Part shown: piece after piece, positions 1-7,095 of the stretch
Layout: each line of letters begins with the position of its first letter
Position numbering within the stretch: the stretch's first letter is position 1
Source: JBBQYA01 sp038209155
GTDB taxonomy: Bacteria; Bacteroidota; Bacteroidia; Sphingobacteriales; Sphingobacteriaceae
Assembly: GCA_038209155.1 (NCBI GenBank)
Contig: JBBQYA010000002.1
Coordinates: forward strand, 1 to 64,000
Length of the DNA: 64,000 nucleotides
Direction: 5' to 3'
The notes under the pieces: generated by a model
Told to the model about the DNA's origin: nothing
Databases searched by the model: none
The model's input: the letters and a program-made list of their open reading frames with translations, nothing else
Position numbers and translations under genes: made by a program

Positions 1-45
1 GAGATATCCAAATTAGGATGGAGAAAATTCCAGCAATTAGAATAA
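1..45 (+). CDS. 3' end of an unidentified gene, cut by the window edge
   Basis: Frame 1 reads 14 sense codons (EISKLGWRKFQQLE) and then TAA at 43-45. It would end 15 bases before the convergent FAH-family gene, which is a normal spacing here. The peptide is too short to identify a family, and a chance open frame of this length is possible. Confidence 0.3.
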   Translation, partial: EISKLGWRKFQQLE

Positions 46-60
46 ATTTTTGTGTGTATT

Positions 61-669
61 TCATTTAATGTCTACGGATAATATTTTTTCATTTTCCAAA
101 AAACCTTCTAATCTGTCGCCAATAGTAATAGGCCCAACGCCGGAAGGTGTTCCAGTAAAAATAAGATCGCCTGTTTTCAAGGTAATAAAACCAGATATAT
201 AGGCAATTAAATAATCAAACGAAAATATACAAGAAGAGGTATTTCCATTTTGTACTTGATTACCATTTTTATTTAGCGAGAATGAAATGTTGGAAAGGTC
301 GAAATTCTCGGCCGGAGAAAAATTGCTAATAGGTGCAGAACCATCAAAACCCTTAGCAAGATCCCAAGGAAGACCTTTTTCTTTAAATTCTTGTTGTAGA
401 TCTCTAGCTGTAAAATCTATTCCAATTCCAATTTCACTGATGTATTTTGAGGCGAATTTTTCGGCAATATTCTTTCCTTCTTTACCAATTTTTAAAACTA
501 CCTCTATTTCAAATTGAATATTTTTTGAAAAACTTGGAAGATAAAAAGCTTTATTTTCTCTAAGAATAGCGGTATCAGGTTTCAAAAATATAATCGGATT
601 GCTTGGAACTGGATTATTTAACTCAGCTGCATGTTCACTGTAATTTCTTCCAACACAAATAATTTTCAT
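61..669 (-). CDS. Fumarylacetoacetate hydrolase (FAH) family protein
   Basis: This 202-residue protein is a compact FAH-domain enzyme. The family uses a divalent metal to hydrolyse or decarboxylate 2-oxo acids such as acylpyruvates; the substrate here cannot be told. Visible family signatures are GRNYSEHAAE at the N-terminus, FLKPDTA near 28-34, the acidic metal-ligand pair in FEIEVVL (E54, E56) with D85 in GIGIDFTARD, PWDLAKGFDGSAP near 101-113, and FTGTPSGVG at 171-179. The length matches the short single-domain acylpyruvase-like branch rather than two-domain eukaryotic FAH. The start is ATG (complement of 667-669). It has no same-strand neighbour and is convergent with the gene fragment at the window edge. 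Confidence 0.88.
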   Translation of the reverse strand: MKIICVGRNYSEHAAELNNPVPSNPIIFLKPDTAILRENKAFYLPSFSKNIQFEIEVVLKIGKEGKNIAEKFASKYISEIGIGIDFTARDLQQEFKEKGLPWDLAKGFDGSAPISNFSPAENFDLSNISFSLNKNGNQVQNGNTSSCIFSFDYLIAYISGFITLKTGDLIFTGTPSGVGPITIGDRLEGFLENEKILSVDIK

Positions 670-1085
670 CTAATAATTAATTTTTGTCAAAAGTAAAAGA
701 TTAATGATAGGCTCAAAGAATGGATGGGGAATTAGTTCGATTTGTGGAAAAGTAAAAAATCATATTTTCAAACAACTAATTTCCACAACGGAACAAGAAT
801 CTAATTTTAATTTCAATGCATTGATGGCATCAAAGTCTTGAATTTTAGCCATAAATTTCCATAAATTAACATAATTAAAAATCAAAACGTTCACTTTAAA
901 CATGTTGTTTTAGCATTAATTCTATTTCTAAAATATATATTTTAAATTGTAGCTACCTATTGAATTAGTCTATATTTTAAAATTGTTTGTTTCAAAAACT
1001 TCGCGAAAACTAGTTTCAGAAAAACTTAAATTAATAACAGAATTTTTACTTTTAAATCAGATGGCCTTTTTCTAAGGTGCTTTGT
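670..1085. other. Intergenic stretch with no recognised gene
   Basis: About 415 bases of AT-rich DNA lie between the divergent FAH gene and the next promoter. I see no open frame of useful length on either strand, no tRNA and no strong hairpin. Confidence 0.5.
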
Positions 1086-1093
1086 TATCTTTG
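1086..1093 (+). promoter_or_regulatory. Putative -7 box (TATCTTTG) for the DinB-NRDE-ATP-grasp unit
   Basis: The octamer fits the Bacteroidota -7 consensus TAnnTTTG exactly. A T-rich run about 20 bases upstream (1066-1071) could be a weak -33 element. Transcription would begin near 1098, just before the interrupted small ORF, and run into the DinB-like gene. Assigned by motif only. Confidence 0.45.
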
Positions 1094-1099
1094 AGAGTC

Positions 1100-1252
1100 A
1101 TGAATGTAGCAATTATATCCTATTTAACTATTTCATGAATTGAAGTTAAAGAAGATGGCGGTTTGTTATTTTCCTTAGCTTTAGTTACGTTTGTTTGTAA
1201 TGCTATTTTGCTCATCATTTACAGAAGGCAAAATCCATTTATAAAATTTTAA
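1100..1252 (+). pseudogene. Interrupted small membrane-protein reading frame
   Basis: One reading frame runs from ATG at 1100 to TAA at 1250-1252 with a single in-frame TGA at 1136-1138. The 12 residues before the stop are hydrophobic. The 37 residues after it carry a clear membrane helix (GLLFSLALVTFVCNAILLII) followed by a basic tail (YRRQNPF). It lies directly behind a TATCTTTG box and ends 8 bases before the DinB-like gene. It could be a decayed small membrane-protein gene, a leader peptide plus a separate small protein using a weak start, or coincidence. No family is recognised. Confidence 0.35.
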
Positions 1253-1260
1253 TTTTAAAT

Positions 1261-1761
1261 ATGATCCGTTACATAATCAACAGTTTAGAAGAAATTAAAA
1301 AATTGTTGAGTGATTTGTCTAATGCTGAGTACAGTTCAGAATGTGCTTTTTTGAGTAATGCGACCATCGGTCAACATACCCGCCACATTATTGAATTATT
1401 TCAATGTTTAGAAAATGGATACGAAATAGGCGAAGTTGATTATGATAATAGAAAAAGAAATAATTTAATTGAAACCGATCAGCATTTTGCTATTTATCAA
1501 ATTTCTACTATTCAAAATCAGGTAAGCAAAAGCGACAAGCCGTTTTTAGTTATTAACACCAAAGAAAATTACGAAAAGTCCATTCATTCTAGTTATCAAA
1601 GAGAATTACTGTACAATTTGGAGCATTGCATTCATCATCAAGCATTAATTAAAGTGGCAGTTTTGCATTTTCCACACATAAAATTGAGCAAACAATTTGG
1701 TGTCGCTCCTTCCACTTTGCAATATAGACTTGAGCAAGAATTCCTTGCAGAAAATAACTAA
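1261..1761 (+). CDS. DinB-like superfamily protein
   Basis: This 166-residue soluble protein has the pattern of DinB/YfiT-type four-helix metalloproteins, a family with varied thiol-transferase-like and hydrolase roles. The His ligands sit in GQHTRHIIE (H39, H42) and in the late motif EHCIHHQALIK (H122, H125, H126). The exact reaction is unknown, and DinB here does not mean the DNA polymerase. It starts with ATG, lies downstream of a putative promoter at 1086, and is followed 15 bases later by the NRDE gene, so the two are probably cotranscribed. Confidence 0.8.
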   Translation: MIRYIINSLEEIKKLLSDLSNAEYSSECAFLSNATIGQHTRHIIELFQCLENGYEIGEVDYDNRKRNNLIETDQHFAIYQISTIQNQVSKSDKPFLVINTKENYEKSIHSSYQRELLYNLEHCIHHQALIKVAVLHFPHIKLSKQFGVAPSTLQYRLEQEFLAENN

Positions 1762-1776
1762 TAATCTGATTATTAA

Positions 1777-2496
1777 ATGTGTACGGTAAGTTTTGTAGGA
1801 TTCAATAATCACCGTTATATGACTTCTAATCGCGATGAACAAACTACAAGACCAGTTGCTAAAAGTCCAGAAATTATAAAAGAAGGTAAAAGAAAAATCA
1901 TTTTTCCTCGTGATCCAAAAGCGGGAGGAACTTGGTTTATAGCAGATGATAGTGGAAAAGTTGCGGTTTTGTTGAACGGTGCAGAAACCAAACATATTCC
2001 ATTGTCGAAATATCGTAAAAGTCGTGGCTTGATTTTGATGGAAATAATGAAAGCAGAGAATTCGTTTTCAACATTTGAAACAATAAATCTTAATGAAATT
2101 GAACCCTTTACCATTATATTATTTGAAAATAAAAAATTACATCAATTAAGATGGAATTATCATTCTAAATCTATGCTTCAACTGGATGAACTATCTTCTT
2201 ATATTTGGTCTTCATCTACATTGTATGATCAGGAAGTAATTGAGAAAAGGGAAAAACTGTTTAATAATTTCCTTAAAAATCAATTAGAAATGAATGAAAT
2301 GGCTATAATTGATTTTCACAAAAGCCCTAGAATTGATAGTTTGGAGGAAGGTTTTTTGATTAATCGGGAAGAGAAATATAAAACATTTAGCATCACTCAA
2401 GCTAAAATTTCTGATTTGAGTTTAGAATTCACCCATATTGATTTATTGTCTGATCAAATTTTTCATAATGAATTAGCCCTTATTCCAAGCTATTGA
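1777..2496 (+). CDS. NRDE family protein (TANGO2-like)
   Basis: This 239-residue protein begins MCTVSFV and contains the SNRDE motif near residues 17-21 that gives the family its name, plus the WFIADDSGKVAVLLNG block typical of NRDE/TANGO2 proteins. Cys2 would become an N-terminal nucleophile after Met removal, as in the Ntn-hydrolase fold this family is thought to adopt. Substrate and pathway are not established for the bacterial members. Its stop codon overlaps the TTG start of the next gene (shared bases 2493-2496), so translational coupling is likely. Confidence 0.87.
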   Translation: MCTVSFVGFNNHRYMTSNRDEQTTRPVAKSPEIIKEGKRKIIFPRDPKAGGTWFIADDSGKVAVLLNGAETKHIPLSKYRKSRGLILMEIMKAENSFSTFETINLNEIEPFTIILFENKKLHQLRWNYHSKSMLQLDELSSYIWSSSTLYDQEVIEKREKLFNNFLKNQLEMNEMAIIDFHKSPRIDSLEEGFLINREEKYKTFSITQAKISDLSLEFTHIDLLSDQIFHNELALIPSY

Positions 2497-3557
2497 ACCA
2501 AAAAGTAAAATTATTTTTTTATCAATTAACTAATTGGGAATATTGGCCATTTCTCATTGTTTATTTTCCGATGTTTTTTGTTTGGGCCTATTATTCTGTT
2601 CGTGCTAAAAGTTTTTTCTTTTTCAGTCCAAGTAATCCTGGGATTAAAAATGGAGGAATGGCAATGGAATCTAAAATGGAAATTTATGATTTATTGCCAA
2701 TAGAAACTTATCCAAAAACAATTTTGCATAAAACTAATGAAGATTTTACTGAGCTTTTACATAAAATAAATGCCAGCGAAATTAAATTTCCATTTATAGC
2801 TAAACCAGATATTGGATTAAAGGGAAAAGCGGTACAGAAAATCAAAGATTTAGATTCTTTGCATAGATATGCAGATGCAATTAAAACTGATTTTTTAATT
2901 CAAGAATTAATTAATTTTCCGTTAGAAGCGGGAATTTTTTATTACCGATATCCTAATGAAAAAAAAGGAATAATTTCCGGAATCGTGGTAAAAGAATTTA
3001 TGATTCTTACAGGTGATGGAAAGTCTACAATTGAAGACTTAATAAAAAAAAATAATCGATATTTATTGCAATTAAATGCTTTGAAAAAGATGCATGGAGA
3101 TTTACTTTGCAAAATATTAAAAGAGAAAGAAGAAATTAATTTAATGCCTTATGGCAATCATGCCCGCGGTTCTAAGTTCACCGATGAAACTTGGCGCGCT
3201 AATGAAAAGTTGAATCAAATGATCAACGATATTTGCATCAATGTAAAAGGTTTTTATTTCGGTAGATTGGATATAAAATTTTCTTCTTGGGAAGAATTGG
3301 AAGAAGGAAAAAGTTATTCTATCATTGAATTAAACGCTGCTGGAAGCGAACCAACCCATATTTATGATCCAGCACATTCTATTTTCTTTGCTTGGAAAGA
3401 GATTGCAAAACATTGGAATATCATGCACGAAATAGCTAGAATCAATTTTAAGAATGGAACAAAATACATTACATTCAAAGAAGGAATAGAAATGCTTAAA
3501 GGAAATATTCAATTAATTGATCAATTAGAAATGCAAGCAAGTGAATTGAAAGATTAA
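2493..3557 (+). CDS. Membrane-anchored ATP-grasp (D-Ala-D-Ala ligase-like) protein
   Basis: This 354-residue protein has an N-terminal membrane segment near residues 17-34 and then an ATP-grasp-like catalytic region. Supporting motifs are FPFIAKPDIGLKGKAV near 98-114 (ATP-binding lysine loop), FLIQELI, GIVVKEFMILTGDGKST, and late acidic metal-ligand motifs GRLDIKF and SIIELNAAGSEP. Such enzymes join a carboxylate to an amine or thiol via an acyl phosphate; the substrates here are unknown. I use the TTG at 2493, which overlaps the previous stop, because the next in-frame ATG (2571) would cut into the hydrophobic N-terminus. The overlap ties it to the NRDE gene. Confidence 0.75.
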   Translation: MNQKVKLFFYQLTNWEYWPFLIVYFPMFFVWAYYSVRAKSFFFFSPSNPGIKNGGMAMESKMEIYDLLPIETYPKTILHKTNEDFTELLHKINASEIKFPFIAKPDIGLKGKAVQKIKDLDSLHRYADAIKTDFLIQELINFPLEAGIFYYRYPNEKKGIISGIVVKEFMILTGDGKSTIEDLIKKNNRYLLQLNALKKMHGDLLCKILKEKEEINLMPYGNHARGSKFTDETWRANEKLNQMINDICINVKGFYFGRLDIKFSSWEELEEGKSYSIIELNAAGSEPTHIYDPAHSIFFAWKEIAKHWNIMHEIARINFKNGTKYITFKEGIEMLKGNIQLIDQLEMQASELKD

Positions 3558-3566
3558 TAGATTAAT

Positions 3567-4430
3567 TTATTCCACAATCATAATTTTTGTAGGAAATATG
3601 GAATTCTTGTTTTTTAAAAGTCCGTTATAAATACCATTAGGCAGATAGGGTAAAAATACTGTATGCTTTTGATCATTATCTGGCAAAGATTTTTCAAAAA
3701 TAATCCTTCCTAATAAATCATATAAAAAAAATTCATTTTCATTTCCTGAATATTCTATCGTTAATTGTTGTTTAGTAGGATTTGGATAAAAAGAAATTGA
3801 ATTTATTTCTTGAATTGGAATTCCTGTGGTAGAAACGAAAATTTGAAATTCGTCTTCAAGAGTACAACCAAATTCATTGGTAATAGTAAGAGTGTACAAA
3901 GTATTTATTACAGGTTTGGCATAAGTAAATAAATCTGTAGGATTTGTTAAACCCGTAATAGGTGTCCATAGATAGGTTTCATTATGTTGGGGATTAAAAC
4001 GACAGCTTCTGTATAAATTTACACTGTCTCCTAATTTAATATATTTTCTTTTTTCATCTAAAGTGCATCCAAATCCAATATTGAGTACATAAACAGTATC
4101 TGTTGCAACAATAGTAGAACCATCTTTTACAGTTAATTTAAAAAGTATGCTATTACCATAAATCTGATTACTGCTTAGGATAGGATTTGAAACAGTTGCA
4201 TTCAACAAAAGATCTGATGCGGTAATCAAAAGATTACCGAATATATAATTTGCTTCCCAAAGATATGTGTAACTACCTGTGCCACCACTAGCAGTTGGAC
4301 TACCACCAAGGCTGTAACTATTTGCATCTGGAAAACAAATAAAAAGATCTAACCCCGCATCGGCAGTTAATTGAGCTTTACTTATTTGACAAAAAAAGCA
4401 AAGAAATAAAATAATGTAGAGATGTTTCAT
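3567..4430 (-). CDS. Secreted protein with T9SS type A C-terminal sorting domain
   Basis: This 287-residue protein has a classical signal peptide ending at SKAQL and a PKD-like stretch (TADAGLDLFICFPD, then ASGGTGSYTYLWEA). A central repeat-like region carries YTLTITNEFGCTLEDEF. The last ~80 residues are a T9SS type A sorting domain, with SFYPNPTKQQLTIEY, FLYDLLGRIIFEKSL and LPNGIYNGLL. It should be exported through the Sec system and then by T9SS to the cell surface or medium. The specific function is unknown; the PKD-like parts suggest an adhesin-type role. Confidence 0.85.
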   Translation of the reverse strand: MKHLYIILFLCFFCQISKAQLTADAGLDLFICFPDANSYSLGGSPTASGGTGSYTYLWEANYIFGNLLITASDLLLNATVSNPILSSNQIYGNSILFKLTVKDGSTIVATDTVYVLNIGFGCTLDEKRKYIKLGDSVNLYRSCRFNPQHNETYLWTPITGLTNPTDLFTYAKPVINTLYTLTITNEFGCTLEDEFQIFVSTTGIPIQEINSISFYPNPTKQQLTIEYSGNENEFFLYDLLGRIIFEKSLPDNDQKHTVFLPYLPNGIYNGLLKNKNSIFPTKIMIVE

Positions 4431-4494
4431 AGTGGTAGAATTTATTGTTTAAAAATGAAATTTCTTAATATGATTATATCTAAAATTTTAAATA

Positions 4495-4520
4495 TTAACT
4501 AAAAGTAAGTATTTAGTTAA
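4495..4520. terminator. AT-rich hairpin upstream of the T9SS cargo gene
   Basis: A perfect 9-bp inverted repeat (4495-4503 with 4512-4520) surrounds an 8-base loop. It lies between two minus-strand genes and could end the upstream hydrolase transcript. It has almost no G/C and no clear T-run, so it is weak as an intrinsic terminator. Confidence 0.25.
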
Positions 4521-4603
4521 ATAAAAATTAGCCAAAAGAATTTTTTAATGATTTCTATTTAATTAATTTCCAATTTTTCTAAATAAAACATAATAAAACC
4601 ACC

Positions 4604-5482
4604 TCACCCCACTATCTTATCTACAAACTCCACAATAGTATTTTTAATAAAACTTTCTTTTGTCCATGGAATAAAATGATTGGCTCCTTTTATAATGTGG
4701 AGTTGAGTTTGAGTAGGATTTTCTTTTTGAATAAAATAAGCATTCTCAACAGGGACCAAAGAATCCTTGTCACCATGAATTACGCAAATAGGAACAGTAA
4801 TTTCTTTAATGTTATCGGATATTTGTGCTACTTCTTTTTTGAAATACATAATTTCATTATTACTAGTCGATAGATCTGTAGGCAAAAAAAATCGAAAGAA
4901 AATGGTATTGATCAAATATCTCCACTTTTCCTTTTCTTCATATTTTGCAGCCACCGATCCACTCAAAACTACAATTCCAGCAAGGTTTTTATTTTTTGAT
5001 TCGGCTAATTCTGCTACCACTGGACCACCTAGTGAGTGCCCGATAGCAAAAATCTTTTTACCATTATTAATGACTTTAAACATCAAATTAATCAATCTGC
5101 ATTGTTCCATAACAGGCATCGCTTTGCCATAATCACTTCCTCCAAAACCTGGCCGATCTATACTGATCACTCTATATTTACTAATTAAAACAGAATCAGA
5201 AAGAAATTCTCGAAATGCTTTCCAATCTCCTGGTGAACCATGAATGAACACTAAAGTGGTCGCATTATCTTTTCCTGTTTGTAAATAGTGCAATTTTTTT
5301 CCATCTACTAAAAGGGTATTGCTTTTTAATACAATTCCTTTTTCTTTAAATTCTTTTTTTGCTTTATCATCATTTGCATTTAATGCTTCGTGGTCGTTGT
5401 AATTTTTCATTACTGAACAGCCAATCATGATTAATAACATTAATACTCCAAAAACTTTTGCAATTTTTTTTAGCATTCTCAT
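4604..5482 (-). CDS. Alpha/beta hydrolase, predicted lipoprotein
   Basis: This 292-residue alpha/beta-hydrolase has all core motifs: the oxyanion HGSPGDW, the nucleophile elbow GHSLGG (Ser), the acid in HGDKDSLVP and the catalytic His in GANHFIPW. The N-terminus has a hydrophobic stretch followed by MIGC with Cys22, a plausible lipobox, so it is probably anchored in the envelope. The substrate is unknown. A second in-frame ATG at residue 3 is an equally possible start. It stands alone between a leftward T9SS gene and the divergent LysE-like gene. Confidence 0.85.
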   Translation of the reverse strand: MRMLKKIAKVFGVLMLLIMIGCSVMKNYNDHEALNANDDKAKKEFKEKGIVLKSNTLLVDGKKLHYLQTGKDNATTLVFIHGSPGDWKAFREFLSDSVLISKYRVISIDRPGFGGSDYGKAMPVMEQCRLINLMFKVINNGKKIFAIGHSLGGPVVAELAESKNKNLAGIVVLSGSVAAKYEEKEKWRYLINTIFFRFFLPTDLSTSNNEIMYFKKEVAQISDNIKEITVPICVIHGDKDSLVPVENAYFIQKENPTQTQLHIIKGANHFIPWTKESFIKNTIVEFVDKIVG

Positions 5483-5569
5483 GATTATTTATCGAGATTA
5501 AGATTAAATTATTTATTTATGTGCAAAGAAATTAATTTCCTTTGATTTCAATAACATTAAAAATGAAGA

Positions 5570-6265
5570 ATGATCGTTGATCAAACCAAAAAAACCTTAA
5601 TTAATTTCATTGCTGGATTTCTACTCAGTATTTTAGGTACAATTCCTCTTGGTTTTTTAAATTTGGTTGCTTTACAGATTTTTTCCAACAAAGGAAAATG
5701 GGAAGCTATTCTTTTCGCATGGGGAGTAATTTTTGTAGAACTCATTGTGATACGCCTTACCATGTCTGGTGCTAAATATCTGATAGCCAAACAGAAGTAC
5801 AGAATATATATTGATTTATTCACTTTCTTATTTATTTCAGGATTTGCATTAGCTGGCTTTTTAGCCAATAAAAATGGCAAAACTGATTTAGATACTGATT
5901 TTGCAGTTGCTGCTGTACACCCATTATTGTATGGAATAATTTTAGGTTGTCTTAATCCTTTACAAATACCGTTTTGGGCAGGTTGGAATGTGTATATGAT
6001 TAATCATAAAAACCTGATACCAGAAAAGCCATTTTACTATTTTTATATGATAGGAACAGCAATAGGCACGTTTGCAGGAATGTGTATTTTTGTTTTAACG
6101 GCAAAATATATGATCGAAAAAAACCAAAATGCTTTGCAGAATACTGGTGGAAAACTAATTTCTTGGGTTTTTTTAATTTTGGCTTTATGGCAAGGAAGTC
6201 AATTAATCTATCATTGGATAGGAGATAGGCAGAAAAAGAAATCTCTAATTGAATCTGACGAATAA
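5570..6265 (+). CDS. LysE-like family transporter
   Basis: This 231-residue membrane protein has about six hydrophobic segments. It opens with FIAGFLLSILGTIPLGFLNLVAL, which resembles the conserved first helix of LysE/RhtB exporters (Gly/Pro-rich, Pro near the end). A second Pro-containing segment, LYGIILGCLNPLQIPFWAGW, matches the family's internal repeat. These proteins usually export amino acids; the substrate here is unknown. An alternative upstream ATG at 5563 meets a stop after five codons, so 5570 is the start. Confidence 0.75.
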   Translation: MIVDQTKKTLINFIAGFLLSILGTIPLGFLNLVALQIFSNKGKWEAILFAWGVIFVELIVIRLTMSGAKYLIAKQKYRIYIDLFTFLFISGFALAGFLANKNGKTDLDTDFAVAAVHPLLYGIILGCLNPLQIPFWAGWNVYMINHKNLIPEKPFYYFYMIGTAIGTFAGMCIFVLTAKYMIEKNQNALQNTGGKLISWVFLILALWQGSQLIYHWIGDRQKKKSLIESDE

Positions 6266-6269
6266 ATTA

Positions 6270-6893
6270 TTATTGAATAGAAATTCGTTTCATAGCGGTT
6301 TCTGTTCCGCAGGTAATTCGTATAAAATATAATCCGGCAGAAGCACTACCAGAAAGGTCAAATTCTTTTCTATAATCACCAATCTGACGTTTTTCGTTCA
6401 TCAAATTTATAACTTCGTTACCTAAAATATCTAATAACTTTACAGAAATTGTACTTTCTTTTCGGACATAAAACTGAACCGTTAATTTGTCATTCACTAC
6501 TGGATTTGGGAACACGGAAAGACTATTAAGCAAATTCTGAGTGTTGCGAATAGAGGATGTAGAATTTACTGTAATAATTCCTGACATAGAAGAATTTAAT
6601 GGACCTCCATGAGTTACACTATAATAGGGAATAATGCCAGATCGATTAATTACATAAGCTCTATATTTGGACATTAAATTTAAATTGAAAGCAGGTAAAG
6701 TGATTTGATCTTGAGAAACTACAGTATTAATTCCGTCAATCCATTGAAATTGAACAGTATCACCAACATTTATCGTAATGTTTTTTGGAATAAATTCTAA
6801 ATTCTTAACTTGAATTATATGTCTAGTTTGGCTAAAAACCAAAATCGGAAAATTAAGTAAGGCAATAAAAAATAAAATGTAAAAAATCCTCAT
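6270..6893 (-). CDS. Cupredoxin-like secreted protein with T9SS sorting domain
   Basis: This 207-residue protein has a signal peptide ending near FSQT and a plastocyanin-like domain (VKNLEFIPKNITINVGDTVQFQW). Its C-terminal T9SS type A sorting domain contains VFPNPVVNDKLTVQF, VKLLDILGNEV and AGLYFIRITCG. In copper-binding relatives the ligands sit in a G-H-T/N-V motif and a Y-x-C-x-x-H-x(4-8)-M motif. Here the first His is Asn (GINTVVS) and the Cys is Ser (YYSVTHGG), while the His and Met of the second motif remain. Copper binding is therefore doubtful. It is divergent from the histidine kinase gene. Confidence 0.82.
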   Translation of the reverse strand: MRIFYILFFIALLNFPILVFSQTRHIIQVKNLEFIPKNITINVGDTVQFQWIDGINTVVSQDQITLPAFNLNLMSKYRAYVINRSGIIPYYSVTHGGPLNSSMSGIITVNSTSSIRNTQNLLNSLSVFPNPVVNDKLTVQFYVRKESTISVKLLDILGNEVINLMNEKRQIGDYRKEFDLSGSASAGLYFIRITCGTETAMKRISIQ

Positions 6894-6918
6894 ATTTGCA
6901 TCAACTGGGAAATATTGT

Positions 6919-6926
6919 CAAATATA
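6919..6926 (-). promoter_or_regulatory. Putative -7 box (TATATTTG) for the cupredoxin-like gene
   Basis: Read on the minus strand this is TATATTTG, an exact match to TAnnTTTG, 25 bases before the start codon. No clear -33 TTTG is present. Confidence 0.45.
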
Positions 6927-7095
6927 CATTTAAACCTTTTGAATTTTGATTTAAATGGCAACATTTTGAAAGAAAACAAAAAAATAATCTTAACAGATGT
7001 TATTAAATTTCTTAATTTAACAATGGATTTTATCCATTCTAAACCAACATTTTTAATGTTTATTTGTAATTCACCTAGACTAGCATAATTTTTCG

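Noticed and set aside
1136..1138. TGA recoding (selenocysteine or tryptophan) in the small membrane frame
   Set aside because: TGA is used as a normal stop elsewhere in this window (for example at the end of the NRDE gene), and no SECIS-like structure was seen.
1645..1995. A 116-codon minus-strand frame across the DinB-like/NRDE junction
   Set aside because: It overlaps two well-supported genes on the other strand and shows no family motif.
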